From positions 310,001-374,000 of the forward strand of contig NZ_CP095462.1 in the NCBI RefSeq assembly GCF_023022965.1: a stretch of DNA of 64,000 nucleotides. The letters run 5' to 3'. The notes beneath the pieces are model-generated. The model did not search any database. It was given only the letters and a program-made list of their open reading frames with translations, and was not told the DNA's origin. The position numbers and the translations under genes are program-made. Shown piece after piece: positions 7,724 to 16,373 of this stretch. The DNA is from Ectobacillus sp. JY-23. Its GTDB lineage: Bacteria > Bacillota > Bacilli > Bacillales > Bacillaceae_G. The first letter of the stretch is position 1, and the number at the start of each line of letters is the position of its first letter.

Positions 7724-8335
7724 GTGAAGGATATTCAAATATTGAAGACTGATATTTGCATTGAATGTCCCGGCAGTCAATGGGGTGACAGCAGCTTCTG
7801 CTCTGTTCACCAGGAAAAGATTCAGCAAGTGCAATCTTGTCCGCAGTGGGAAGAGAAACTGTTTAAAGAGAAAGACGGCCAGCTCTCTATGCACGATCCA
7901 GAACAAATTATGGACATCATTCAACGTACTGAAGAAGACGTCCGTGACTACCGCTGGATGACAAAAGAGATTGATAAATTAGAAGCGGACCTCAACAACC
8001 CTGAGATACATAATAAATTGACCGCTAAATGGGGCATAGAGGCTGTTATGCCGAACGGGAAAGGGCAAAGGTCATCCGTTAACGAAAAACGCTACAAACG
8101 GCAAATGGAGCGCCTAGAGAGGCTTCAAGAAAAGGTGGGGCGAATCAATAAAGCAGCAGAGAAAATTACAGAGGAACGTAAGCTCACTGTGCTGGAATGC
8201 ATGCTTGATGGTGTGAAGATGAACATGATTGCTAAGCATGTGGGAGTGTCCCGCCAAACGTTAAACGAGATACGCCGCGAGATTATCACGAGCTTAGCGA
8301 CTGATATTTACAGAGAGGAACTGGAAAAAGCATAA
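7724..8335 (+). CDS. Probable phage late-gene regulator with C-terminal HTH
   Basis: Protein of 203 residues from the GTG at 7724 (AAAAGGGGTG upstream). The N-terminus has CIEC, then isolated Cys residues in SFCSVHQ and QSCPQW, a possible zinc site. The middle is a charged coiled coil. The end, LTVLECMLDGVKMNMIAKHVGVSRQTLNEI, is a clear helix-turn-helix of sigma-region-4/ArpU type. Its place just before the packaging genes suggests it switches on late transcription, as ArpU-like proteins do; that role is inferred. Confidence 0.7.
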   Translation: MKDIQILKTDICIECPGSQWGDSSFCSVHQEKIQQVQSCPQWEEKLFKEKDGQLSMHDPEQIMDIIQRTEEDVRDYRWMTKEIDKLEADLNNPEIHNKLTAKWGIEAVMPNGKGQRSSVNEKRYKRQMERLERLQEKVGRINKAAEKITEERKLTVLECMLDGVKMNMIAKHVGVSRQTLNEIRREIITSLATDIYREELEKA

Positions 8336-8416
8336 CAAATAATAAAATTTTAACAGTTTCTTAATTTATTGGATTTATATGGATATTAAAATAAAAAGAA
8401 AAAGGGAGAGATTGAC

Positions 8417-8683
8417 ATGCAAGAAAAGTACGAACAAAACGCAGAGTTATTAAAGGTATTGGCGCATCCAGTACGCCTGGGTCTTATAAACTTCTTACTT
8501 AAATCAGGCCCGTCAAATGTAACGCAGCTGCAAGGAGAGTTTGATATGCCGCAAAGCACAATCAGTCAGCACTTAGGTAAGCTTAGACATGCAAGAATTT
8601 TACGCGGTAATCGTAAGGGCTTAGAGATTTATTACGAAATCATTGATTCACGAATCGAACAATTGATTGGAGTATTAAAATAA
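8417..8683 (+). CDS. ArsR-family transcriptional regulator
   Basis: Eighty-eight residues forming one ArsR/SmtB winged helix: LKVLAHPVRLGLINFLL, then QSTISQHLGKLRHARILRGNRKG as recognition helix and wing, then IYYEIIDSRIEQLI. No cysteine is present, so the thiol-type metal site of arsenic or cadmium sensors is absent; it may respond to another signal or only bind DNA. It has its own AAAGGGAGAG site and terminator, so it is probably separately transcribed. ArsR-like proteins in this position are unusual but known in Bacillus phages. Confidence 0.88.
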   Translation: MQEKYEQNAELLKVLAHPVRLGLINFLLKSGPSNVTQLQGEFDMPQSTISQHLGKLRHARILRGNRKGLEIYYEIIDSRIEQLIGVLK

Positions 8684-8697
8684 GGCATATTTGAAGG

Positions 8698-8721
8698 TCC
8701 GGCTCACCGAGTCGGATTTTT
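8698..8721 (+). terminator. Terminator after the ArsR-like gene
   Basis: TCCGGCTC and GAGTCGGA form an 8-bp stem with loop ACC, followed by TTTTT. Confidence 0.85.
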
Positions 8722-8765
8722 ATATTGCTTTACCTTTTTGACAAAATAGACACATATTACACTTT

Positions 8766-8795
8766 TTGATGTCAATAAACACTATTTGCTATAAT
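8766..8795 (+). promoter_or_regulatory. Extended -10 promoter of a probable small RNA
   Basis: TTGATG at 8766-8771, an 18-base spacer, then TGCTATAAT with a perfect TATAAT at 8790-8795 and the TG extension. Predicted start of transcription is near 8802. Confidence 0.7.
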
Positions 8796-8801
8796 TGGTA
8801 C

Positions 8802-8896
8802 AGGCAGGTGACGGAAAACAATTGCTTTCATGATTCGGCAATTCTTTTCATCTATGTATCCCTTTTTGGCTACTCATTTTGAGTAGCTACTTTTTT
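8802..8896 (+). ncRNA. Probable ~95-nt phage small RNA or leader
   Basis: A strong promoter (8766-8795) and a strong terminator (stem GCTACTCA at 8869-8876 with TGAGTAGC at 8880-8887, T-run 8891-8896) enclose about 95 bases with no plausible protein. Inside is another hairpin: 8814-8825 pairs with 8838-8849 through 11 base pairs and one mismatch, with a 12-base loop. Two stable stems between a promoter and a terminator are the profile of a small regulatory RNA. It could also be an attenuated leader of the gene at 8967. Confidence 0.55.
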
Positions 8897-8966
8897 ATAT
8901 TTTGATTGAAGGATGTTGCTTCTTTTTGTCGAAATGTAAAAAAGAACAAAAATAAGGAGGGAAACC

Positions 8967-9401
8967 ATGCAATATTTGGAATTGAAAGATATTTTGAGTT
9001 TTGCTCAGAATATAGCCATTGAAGGGAATGGGAATGGTCATTATATTGCAGCTACGTTAATTGAGGATTTATATTCTGAGGAAGAAATAAAAGTTGTTTA
9101 TCCAAGGCATATTTTTCCGCGAGAAGAATATCAAAAAAAGTCAGAGATATTAGTATTCTTAGATGACAAACTTTGTATCGTGACAGCTGATAATAAAGAA
9201 TACGATGTAACGATAATTAAGTATCAAGAAATAAGGAAAGTGAATTATAAAGCGAATAGATACGAACAGGATCCAGCGGTTTTAATAATTGAATTATCTA
9301 ACGGGTCAGAAATTATATTAGATAGCAATCAAGACTGTAACGTGCATTGGGTATTTAAGTATAACTCAAAAATTAAACAGGTATTCCACTTATTTAAGTA
9401 A
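8967..9401 (+). CDS. Phage hypothetical protein (possibly DUF3908-like)
   Basis: Protein of 144 residues behind AAGGAGGG. The N-terminal part contains LELKDILSFAQ; the C-terminal part is a run of beta strands (ILVFLDDKLCIVTAD, AVLIIELSNGSEIILD) ending in an amphipathic helix, reminiscent of a PH-like fold. It vaguely recalls Bacillus DUF3908 proteins, but I am not sure. It sits alone between the small-RNA terminator and its own strong terminator, so it may be expressed independently. Confidence 0.6.
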   Translation: MQYLELKDILSFAQNIAIEGNGNGHYIAATLIEDLYSEEEIKVVYPRHIFPREEYQKKSEILVFLDDKLCIVTADNKEYDVTIIKYQEIRKVNYKANRYEQDPAVLIIELSNGSEIILDSNQDCNVHWVFKYNSKIKQVFHLFK

Positions 9402-9407
9402 TATTAG

Positions 9408-9431
9408 AGCATTCCTTCGGGAGTGCTTTTT
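9408..9431 (+). terminator. Terminator before the packaging genes
   Basis: AGCATTCC, tetraloop TTCG and GGAGTGCT form an 8-bp stem, followed by a T-run. It insulates the late operon from upstream transcripts. Confidence 0.88.
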
Positions 9432-9522
9432 CTTATGGCTAAAAGGGAAAACACATCTCATATGATGCGCAGGGGTGGGAGCGCGAGATGATGATATGAA
9501 GCAATTAGCGTGAGGTGGTGTT

Positions 9523-10020
9523 ATGGCAAAAGGGAAATATCAAGAATGGCTCACGAAGGAAGGTCTGCTACTCATAGAAGGATGGGCACGTGACGGACTT
9601 ACGGATGAGCAGATAGCAAAGAATATGGGAATTGCAGTTAAAACCTTATACAACTGGAAAAACAGCCATATGCCGATTTTACAAGCCTTAAAAAAGGGAA
9701 AAGAAGTGGTAGACCGTGAAGTCGAGAATGCTTTGCTCAAACGTGCACTTGGGTATCAATACGAGGAAGTTACGTATGAGATGGGTGTTGAGGTCAAACG
9801 AGTATGCAAAGAGGTAACACCAGATACAACCGCTCTTATCTTCTGGCTAAAGAATCGTATGTCAGATTGGGGCGGTGATCGTGCAAAACGAGTTTCGGAA
9901 CTTCGTAAACTAGAAGCTGATACACAATTGGTGCAAGAGCGCATTAAGTTGTTGAAAGGTGCAACAAAAGATACGTCTTTACTAGATGCTTTAATTAATG
10001 CGGTGAAAGGCGATGACTAA
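9523..10020 (+). CDS. terS: Terminase small subunit
   Basis: Protein of 165 residues that recognises phage DNA for packaging and delivers it to the large subunit. The N-terminal helix-turn-helix is clear (GLTDEQIAKNMGIAVKTLYNWKNS, residues about 27-50), followed by the family segment ENALLKRALGYQYEE and DTTALIFWLKNRM. The C-terminal helices are charged and probably mediate oligomerisation. It overlaps the large subunit gene by eight bases. The 90 bases upstream contain CATCTCATATGATG and GAGATGATGATATG elements that may belong to the packaging start, but this is a guess. Confidence 0.92.
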   Translation: MAKGKYQEWLTKEGLLLIEGWARDGLTDEQIAKNMGIAVKTLYNWKNSHMPILQALKKGKEVVDREVENALLKRALGYQYEEVTYEMGVEVKRVCKEVTPDTTALIFWLKNRMSDWGGDRAKRVSELRKLEADTQLVQERIKLLKGATKDTSLLDALINAVKGDD

Positions 10021-11296
10021 CATTACATTTTCACCTAAGCAACTTGAGATTATCCGCGCTCCGTTTGATGTGACACTTGAAGCCAATGAAGGGACACCCC
10101 GGTCGGGAAAAACAACAGCTGGACATTTCCGATATGCTTATTACTTATCTGTCACACCAGATGAAAACCATTTGATTGTAGCCTATAACCAAGAACAAGC
10201 TTATCGTTTATTCATTGATGGTGATGGAACAGGCTTGCTGCACATATTTGGTGACTTAGCTAAACCGAAAAGTGACAGGCTTGGTGACCATTTAGAAGTA
10301 CACACGTCGAAGGGTATTAAAAAGGTGTATTACAAGGGTGGAGGTAAGGTTGACAGTGTAAAAGCAATAACAGGTATGTCGCTTGGCTCTGTGGTCTTTT
10401 GTGAAATTAATCTATTGCATATGGATATGATTCAGGAGTGTTTCCGTCGCACCTTTGCGGCGCGGATGCGGTATCATCTTGCAGATCTCAATCCGCCGGC
10501 TCCAAATCATCCTGTTATTGAGAATGTGTTTAATGTGCAAAAGACGCGATGGAAGCACTGGACCATTCAAGATAATCCGATTATCACACCTGAACGAAAG
10601 CAAGAGATCTACGACACACTTGCTAAGAACCCGTATTTACTGCAGCGTGACTGGTATGGCAAACGAGTGATGCCGGAAGGCGTTATATACGCCATGTTTG
10701 ATATGGACAAGCACATTGTGTCTACTTTGCAGGGAGAACCCTTGGAAATGTACTTTACAGCGGATGGCGGGCAAAGCGACGCGACCAGCTGCGCGTGTTA
10801 TATTGTCACCCGGCAAAAGGTAGATGATCAACTAAAATATAAGCTGAATCGTGTCGCTCATTACTATCATTCTGGAAAAGAAACAGGTCAAACTAAGGCA
10901 ATGAGCATTTATGCTAAGGAAATCAAAGAGTTCGTTCAATGGTGCGTAGCCACTTTCCAGATGCGATATACCGAAGTATTCGTAGATCCCGCGTGTAAAT
11001 CCTTACGTGAGGAATTACACTTGCTGTTGATTGATACGCGTAAAGCAGATAACAATGCACATGATGTGAAGGGCAATGCAAAAGGCATTGAAGTCGGTAT
11101 TGAGCGCGGGCAAAATGCACTGTCTAATGGTCAGTTTTACTTAGTGGAGACAGAACAGTATGGCCATTATCATTTCTTGAAAGAGGTCGGGATGTACTGC
11201 CGCGATGATAGTGGGAAGCCAATAGACGAATGGAACCATGCAATGGATGAATTTCGCTATGGCGTGAACTATTTCTATAAACGATATGTCATTTAA
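10013..11296 (+). CDS. terL: Terminase large subunit (PBSX-type)
   Basis: Packaging motor of 427 residues, the usual length. Walker A GTPRSGKT is at residues 27-34 and the Walker B-like GSVVFCEIN near residue 125. The C-terminal RNase H-like nuclease shows MYFTADGGQSDATSC near residue 245 and VFVDPACKSLREEL near residue 325. It pumps DNA into the prohead and cuts it. It resembles PBSX/SPP1-type enzymes, which use headful packaging. Confidence 0.95.
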   Translation: MTNITFSPKQLEIIRAPFDVTLEANEGTPRSGKTTAGHFRYAYYLSVTPDENHLIVAYNQEQAYRLFIDGDGTGLLHIFGDLAKPKSDRLGDHLEVHTSKGIKKVYYKGGGKVDSVKAITGMSLGSVVFCEINLLHMDMIQECFRRTFAARMRYHLADLNPPAPNHPVIENVFNVQKTRWKHWTIQDNPIITPERKQEIYDTLAKNPYLLQRDWYGKRVMPEGVIYAMFDMDKHIVSTLQGEPLEMYFTADGGQSDATSCACYIVTRQKVDDQLKYKLNRVAHYYHSGKETGQTKAMSIYAKEIKEFVQWCVATFQMRYTEVFVDPACKSLREELHLLLIDTRKADNNAHDVKGNAKGIEVGIERGQNALSNGQFYLVETEQYGHYHFLKEVGMYCRDDSGKPIDEWNHAMDEFRYGVNYFYKRYVI

Positions 11297-11308
11297 GGAG
11301 GTGAGCGG

Positions 11309-12802
11309 GTGCTTAAAAGCCTAATCGCCAAGATAAGGCAGGTGTTATATAAAATGAATTTGATTAAAGGTATTAAGAGTGTATCGCAGGTCCGAGACAT
11401 TGCTGTAAGTGATGAACAGTATCGCCAAATCGAAGTCTGGAAACAACTTTATCAAGGCTATTACAGCGAGTTTCATGATATCCAATACCAAACTGTAAAT
11501 GGTAAAAAAGAACGCCGTATGAACAGCTTAAATATGCCAAAAGTCATCTCACAGGAGATGGCTTCTTTAGTTTTCAATGAAAAATGTAGCATTAATATTT
11601 CTGATGAAACGTTGGCTGCTAATATCGAAACGGTGTTTAAGGTAAACAATTTCCAAAGAGAGTTTCAAAGGTACCTAGAGTATAAGTTTGCTTTAGGCGG
11701 TATAGCTATCAAAGGATTCGTTCATGGCAAAGACATTAAATTGTCATACGTCACAGCTGATTGTTTTATCCCCCTCTCTTGGAGCAATAAAGAAGTTACA
11801 GAAGGTATTTTTGTAAATGAGTTTTTTAAAAGTGATAAGAAATATACCCACTTGGAGTGGCATGTGTGGGAAGGGCAAACCTACGTCATTCGCAATGAAT
11901 TGTATGAGAGTCAAAATAAAGAAAGTTTAGGTGTGAAAATATCGCTTCATAGCCATTTTCCAGAGTTACAAGAAGAGGTAGCTATAAACGGTCTAAAACG
12001 TTCTTTATTCGTCTATATCAAGCCAAATACGGCAAATAACGTCGACTTAAACAGTCCGTTAGGTGTTTCGTTGTATGCGAATGCACTGGATACGCTAAAA
12101 GCACTTGATACAGCGTTCGATAGCTTTGAGCGTGAGTTCCGTTTGGGTAAGAAACGGATTTTAGTTCCGACTAATGCCATTAAAACGGTAGTGGATCCGC
12201 AGACTGGGACTATGCAGCGGTACTTTGATGCAAATGATGAAGTATACGAAGCTTTTAACTTCAGTGAAGAAATGAAGCAAATCCAGGATATTAAAGTGGA
12301 GCTGCGGGTGGAAGAGCATATTGCTGCTATTAATGCCTTATTGACGCATTTAGCTATGCAAGTCGGCTTTAGTGCTGGAACATTCACCTTCGATAGCGCA
12401 GGATTAAAAACGGCTACAGAAGTCATCAGTGAAAACTCGAAGACATTCCGTACCAAAACTAGCCATGAAACCACAATTGAAGCGGGAATTCAAGAGTTAA
12501 TCAATGTCGTTATTGAAGTAGCGGCTTTATATAACATCTTTCCAAGACCTAGCAAAGAATATGAAGTCACTGTTACCTTTGACGACTCCATCACAGAAGA
12601 TAAAACAACGAATGCGACTTATTGGACTGGTCTTGTTATCAATGGGTTATCGAGTAAAAAATTAGCGATCATGAAAATCCATGGTCTTACAGAAGAGCAA
12701 GCACAGAAAATGCTACAAGAGATTCAAGAAGAGAACAAAACCATGCTTCCAGAAGCAGTAGATTTATTCGGTACATCCAAGCCGAAAGAAGAGGACGAAT
12801 AA
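11309..12802 (+). CDS. Portal protein (SPP1 Gp6-like)
   Basis: Portal of 497 residues, forming the dodecameric ring at the DNA-entry vertex. GTG start at 11309 behind AAGGAGGTGAGCGG. Typical features include the early YYSEFHDIQY segment, KKRILVPTNAIKTV, and the C-terminal helical stem and crown with KTATEVISENSKTF. The acidic C-terminus (KPKEEDE) and overlap with the next gene are usual for SPP1/A118-type phages. Confidence 0.93.
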   Translation: MLKSLIAKIRQVLYKMNLIKGIKSVSQVRDIAVSDEQYRQIEVWKQLYQGYYSEFHDIQYQTVNGKKERRMNSLNMPKVISQEMASLVFNEKCSINISDETLAANIETVFKVNNFQREFQRYLEYKFALGGIAIKGFVHGKDIKLSYVTADCFIPLSWSNKEVTEGIFVNEFFKSDKKYTHLEWHVWEGQTYVIRNELYESQNKESLGVKISLHSHFPELQEEVAINGLKRSLFVYIKPNTANNVDLNSPLGVSLYANALDTLKALDTAFDSFEREFRLGKKRILVPTNAIKTVVDPQTGTMQRYFDANDEVYEAFNFSEEMKQIQDIKVELRVEEHIAAINALLTHLAMQVGFSAGTFTFDSAGLKTATEVISENSKTFRTKTSHETTIEAGIQELINVVIEVAALYNIFPRPSKEYEVTVTFDDSITEDKTTNATYWTGLVINGLSSKKLAIMKIHGLTEEQAQKMLQEIQEENKTMLPEAVDLFGTSKPKEEDE

Positions 12803-13926
12803 TGGCTCTTACTCCTAACCAATTGCAACAGCTCTCTATGTTTATGGTCGATATTTATAATGCGATTGAAGAAGAATTGCTGGTCAACATAGCCCGAATC
12901 CTAAAACAAGATAGAGATTTATTACTGCTTGCTGAGAATGGCGCAGAATACCAACATTGGCGTATCGTGCAGCTTCAAAAACTAAACACGTTAACGCAAC
13001 AACAAATGAGGATCATTGCCAAACATTCGGGAAAAACAGCTGAGGAATTAAAGAAGATGCTGGAAACAGCAGGCTTTACCGCGGTGGAACAGCACGAATC
13101 GATTTTCCAAGAGGCGTTACAAGGAGGAAGTTCATTACTGACAGCTCCACCGCCACACACCAGCATGGCGCTCATTAGTGTACTGAATGCCTATGAACAG
13201 CGAGCGAAAGACACTTTTAATCTTATCAATACAACTATGCTACAGCAGTCTCAGCAGGTCTATATAGACGTTCTGAATAAAACAGTAGGTAAGGTATTAA
13301 GTGGCGTTATTACACCACAGCAGGCGTTAAAACAGACGGTTTCTGAATGGTCTCAGCGTGGCATTCCGGCATTGATTGATAAAGCAGGTAGGCGCTGGAG
13401 CACGGAAGCTTATGTCAACATGGTTACGCGTACGCTTAGCCAGCAAGTTGCAAACGATATGCAGCTTACTCGTATGGATGAATATGGTGTGGATTTAGTA
13501 GAAGTTAGTTCACACATGGGCGCCCGGCCACGATGCGCACCGTTTCAAGGTCGTATTTTTTCTAAAAGTGGTCAGAGTAAACGATACCCAGCATTCTCTA
13601 GTACATCGTATGGAGAAGCTGCGGGGCTCTTAGGTATTAACTGTCATCATGTGGTGTATCCGTACATTCAAGGGAAATCTACAAAGCGATATCAACCCTA
13701 TGATGCTGCTGAAAATAAGCAAGCGTATCAAGAAAGTCAACAACAACGGCACCTAGAGAGACAAATCCGGAAAGCGAAAAAAGAAGCAAATGTCATGCAA
13801 GCACTTGGTGATCTAGAAGGTGTAAAAGAAGCAAAAATGAAAGTGGCTCAGCGTCAAGCTGCAATGAGGGAATTTATTGAACAGACGAAGAGAACACGTA
13901 GATATGATCGAGAACGCATTGTATAG
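12802..13926 (+). CDS. Phage minor capsid protein (SPP1 Gp7/A118 Gp4-like)
   Basis: Protein of 374 residues of the phage minor capsid 2 family, which sits inside the capsid near the portal and helps DNA ejection. Diagnostic segments are RWSTEAYVNMVTRT, VSSHMGARPRCAPFQGRIFS and GINCHHVVYPY in the C-terminal half. The last 60 residues are a charged helix (RQIRKAKKEANVMQAL). It starts at the last base of the portal stop, so it is coupled. A terminator overlaps its stop codon. Confidence 0.9.
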   Translation: MALTPNQLQQLSMFMVDIYNAIEEELLVNIARILKQDRDLLLLAENGAEYQHWRIVQLQKLNTLTQQQMRIIAKHSGKTAEELKKMLETAGFTAVEQHESIFQEALQGGSSLLTAPPPHTSMALISVLNAYEQRAKDTFNLINTTMLQQSQQVYIDVLNKTVGKVLSGVITPQQALKQTVSEWSQRGIPALIDKAGRRWSTEAYVNMVTRTLSQQVANDMQLTRMDEYGVDLVEVSSHMGARPRCAPFQGRIFSKSGQSKRYPAFSSTSYGEAAGLLGINCHHVVYPYIQGKSTKRYQPYDAAENKQAYQESQQQRHLERQIRKAKKEANVMQALGDLEGVKEAKMKVAQRQAAMREFIEQTKRTRRYDRERIV

Positions 13927-13936
13927 CGTTCTTTTT
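13911..13936 (+). terminator. Terminator after the minor capsid gene
   Basis: AGAACGC and GCGTTCT pair across an 8-base loop and are followed by TTTTTCTTT. The stem begins inside the coding end. It probably tunes the transcript level between packaging and scaffold/capsid genes. Confidence 0.75.
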
Positions 13937-14007
13937 CTTTTGTCCGTTATTCGTAGTGGACGTTAAACAAAACGAAAGGACAAAAACCCTTTTGGGAGGT
14001 AGAAACG

Positions 14008-14580
14008 ATGGAGGAACAAACGCAACAACAAACAGCTGACCAACAAGCTGAAGGTCAACAAGTTGGAGGAGAACAAACTACTGCTACGCAATCGGTAAAA
14101 ACCTTTACACAAGAAGATGTAAATGGGATTGCTGCCAAAGAAGCAAAGAAAGCACAAGAGAAGCTTTTGAAACAGCTAGGCATTCAAGACTTTGAAAGCG
14201 CAAAAGACGGTCTTACAAAGTTTCGGGAATGGCAAGAGTCACAAAAAACGGAACAAGAAAAGGCAAATGAAAAGCTGACATCCTACGAAAATCAAGTCAA
14301 AGAAAGCCAAGATATCATTTTCTCTTTAAAAGCAGAAAATGCAGCTATTAAAGCCGGTATTACGGATGAAAAGAATCTAAATGCAGTCATCACATTGGCG
14401 AAAACCAAGATAACGGATGAGGTAGACATTGCGCAGGCTATCACGTTGGTTGTCGAGGAATTCCCACATTTCAAAACAACTCAGCAACAAGAAGAACAGA
14501 ACCCTCATTTCACAAGTGGACAGCACCAGAGGAAAACAGATACATCTGATGCGTTTGTCCGCGCATTACTAGGAAAATAA
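14008..14580 (+). CDS. Scaffold protein (DUF4355-like)
   Basis: Protein of 190 residues that should guide capsid assembly and then leave. The composition is typical: Gln/Thr/Glu-rich disordered N-terminus (residues 1-35), FTQEDVNGIAAKEAKK, a long coiled coil (residues 70-112), and a basic C-terminal tail TSDAFVRALLGK that would contact the capsid protein. It starts behind TTGGGAGGTAG and lies directly before the major capsid gene, the canonical position. Confidence 0.88.
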   Translation: MEEQTQQQTADQQAEGQQVGGEQTTATQSVKTFTQEDVNGIAAKEAKKAQEKLLKQLGIQDFESAKDGLTKFREWQESQKTEQEKANEKLTSYENQVKESQDIIFSLKAENAAIKAGITDEKNLNAVITLAKTKITDEVDIAQAITLVVEEFPHFKTTQQQEEQNPHFTSGQHQRKTDTSDAFVRALLGK

Positions 14581-14596
14581 AAGGAGGCACTAACCT

Positions 14597-15484
14597 ATGC
14601 CAAACGCAATTAACTATGCACAAAAGTATGGTCAGGAGCTTGATCAAGTCCTGAAACAAGAGTCTTTAACAGCGGAGCTTGAAACACCCAACGTGAACTG
14701 GTTGAACGCGAAAACGTTCCAAGTTCCAACTGTTGCTGTTTCTGGTTATAAAACGCACTCTCGTAACGGTGGCTACAACCGTGGAGATGTAACAACTACG
14801 AATGAGCCGTATACACTCGGCTTTGATCGTGACATTGAATTCTTCGTGGATCAAGCAGATGTAGATGAATCCAATCAAGCCGCTTCTGCCGCAAACATCA
14901 CAAAGGTGTTCATGACAGAAAACGCGATTCCTGAAGTGGATGCATACCGCTTCTCTAAAATGGCAACTCGTGCGAAAGCGGACACTCGCTTTGCTGCTGA
15001 AGCAGTAGATAAAACAAATATTTACGGGAAGCTAAAAGCAGCTATCTTACCAATTCGTAAATATGGTCCATCTAATATTATCGTATATATGTCTTCTGCG
15101 GCTATGGATGCATTGGAGCAATCTACAGACTTCCAACGCAAAATTGATGTTATGTCTAATAGTGGTGCGATTAGCACACGTGTAACATCCATTGATGGGG
15201 TGAAGCTTAAAGAGGTTTGGGATGCAGGGCGATTCCATACGTCTTTCAACTTTACATCAGGCTTTGTCTCTGCGACAGGGTCATTTGCTATTAATTTCTT
15301 GGTGGTAGCTAAGCCATCTATCGTAGCGAAAGCGAAGCTAAGCAGCATTTATCTGTTCCAACCAGGTCAGCATACACAAGGGGATGGTTACTTGTATCAA
15401 AACCGCATGTACCACGACCTGTTTGTGATGAAAAATAAAGCGGATGGTTTATACGTGTCTCATGGCACAGTAGCGAAGCCGTAA
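14597..15484 (+). CDS. Major capsid protein
   Basis: Protein of 295 residues, HK97-fold by position and by its sequence pattern. SGYKTHSRNGGYNRGDV near residue 55 and FDRDIEFFVDQADVDESNQ near residue 80 match the A118/P22-coat-like capsids of Gram-positive siphoviruses. It follows the scaffold gene by 16 bases behind AAAGGAGG. High and even codon use fits a highly expressed structural gene. Confidence 0.9.
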   Translation: MPNAINYAQKYGQELDQVLKQESLTAELETPNVNWLNAKTFQVPTVAVSGYKTHSRNGGYNRGDVTTTNEPYTLGFDRDIEFFVDQADVDESNQAASAANITKVFMTENAIPEVDAYRFSKMATRAKADTRFAAEAVDKTNIYGKLKAAILPIRKYGPSNIIVYMSSAAMDALEQSTDFQRKIDVMSNSGAISTRVTSIDGVKLKEVWDAGRFHTSFNFTSGFVSATGSFAINFLVVAKPSIVAKAKLSSIYLFQPGQHTQGDGYLYQNRMYHDLFVMKNKADGLYVSHGTVAKP

Positions 15485-15498
15485 AGGGAGGATGACAT

Positions 15499-15642
15499 AT
15501 GAAGTTGTTGAAGAAAGATAACGCGTATATCGAGGCAGATGATACTCTTGCAAAAGAATTGGAGCTAAACGGCTATGAAGTTGTAGAGGGCTACGAAGTA
15601 GAAGAGAAAGCGCCAGCAAAGACTTCAAAATCTAAGGAGTGA
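15499..15642 (+). CDS. Small acidic phage protein after the capsid gene
   Basis: Forty-seven residues, ATG at 15499 behind AAAGGGAGGATG. The product is KLLKKDNAYIEADDT...ELELNGYEVVEGYEVEE with a Lys-rich tail (PAKTSKSKE). It fills the gap between capsid and connector genes and ends seven bases before the next start. Short acidic proteins in this position are common in siphoviruses; function unknown. Confidence 0.75.
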   Translation: MKLLKKDNAYIEADDTLAKELELNGYEVVEGYEVEEKAPAKTSKSKE

Positions 15643-15648
15643 GCGTAA

Positions 15649-16035
15649 TTGGCATACATTGATACCAATTACTATCAAAATGAATATGGCGGTATTGCGG
15701 GAGGGGACAGCACCCTCCTTGCTGTTTTGATAAAGCGAGCTAGTGACGTCATAGACCAAATAACCGGTTATAAAATTGCAATGAGCCCGAATAAACTGAG
15801 TGATTTTCCTGCTTTTGTACAGGAACAAGTGAAAAAGGCAACAGCTGTTCAAACAGAGCATTTCGTGTTAAACGGTCAACAAGCATTCAATGGAGATGCA
15901 TTAAACAGTGTGAGTATCGGAAAGTTTCGGTATAGCGGATCAGGAGCAAGTGGCAATGCAGGCAGAACCAATCCAGCGGTTATTGAATACTTGAAACCAA
16001 CGGGATTGTTGTATACAGGAGTGGATACGCTATGA
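15649..16035 (+). CDS. Head-tail connector (adaptor) protein
   Basis: Protein of 128 residues with a TTG start at 15649, spaced correctly from TAAGGAGTGAG. The N-terminal half (DSTLLAVLIKRASDVIDQITGY...FVQEQVKKATAVQTEHFV) is the helical pattern of Gp6/Gp15-type adaptors that join portal to tail. The C-terminal FRYSG...RTNPAVIEYLKPTGLLYTGV is also typical. It overlaps the next gene by four bases. Confidence 0.85.
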   Translation: MAYIDTNYYQNEYGGIAGGDSTLLAVLIKRASDVIDQITGYKIAMSPNKLSDFPAFVQEQVKKATAVQTEHFVLNGQQAFNGDALNSVSIGKFRYSGSGASGNAGRTNPAVIEYLKPTGLLYTGVDTL

Positions 16036-16373
16036 CACGGCCCATTCCCTTACAATTATTGATTCACACTGTGGAATACCATCAATATAACGGGAACAGC
16101 ACCTGGGGAGAAGCCTATAAGGCTCCTGTTATGCTTTATAACGTTTTAGTGCAGTCCATTCCTTCTTATCGGCGTAAGATTGGGACAAGCGAGCGGGAAC
16201 AGGAGAATAATTCTTCTATTTTGTTCTTTGATGCCGTGCATTCTTATCCAAAAGTGAATTGGCAAGAAAAATCCAAGATTGTACTGAACGGTACAACTTA
16301 CTATGTAGCCAATGTGGATGAATTCTATGGATTTGGCACCACTCCCCACCACTGGGAGGTTACATTGGTATGA
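16032..16373 (+). CDS. Putative minor capsid protein 1 (head completion)
   Basis: Protein of 113 residues that matches the pattern of Minor_capsid_1 proteins of A118-like phages: beta-rich, with ILFFDAVHSYPK and a final PHHWEVTLV. Probably the head-closure protein, judged by family and order. It overlaps both neighbours by four bases. Confidence 0.8.
   Translation: MTRPIPLQLLIHTVEYHQYNGNSTWGEAYKAPVMLYNVLVQSIPSYRRKIGTSEREQENNSSILFFDAVHSYPKVNWQEKSKIVLNGTTYYVANVDEFYGFGTTPHHWEVTLV

Noticed and set aside
12013-12474. A long minus-strand frame inside the portal gene
   Set aside because: It is the complement of a well supported gene; the product is Ser/Val/Ala-rich in the way of shadow frames and has no ribosome site.
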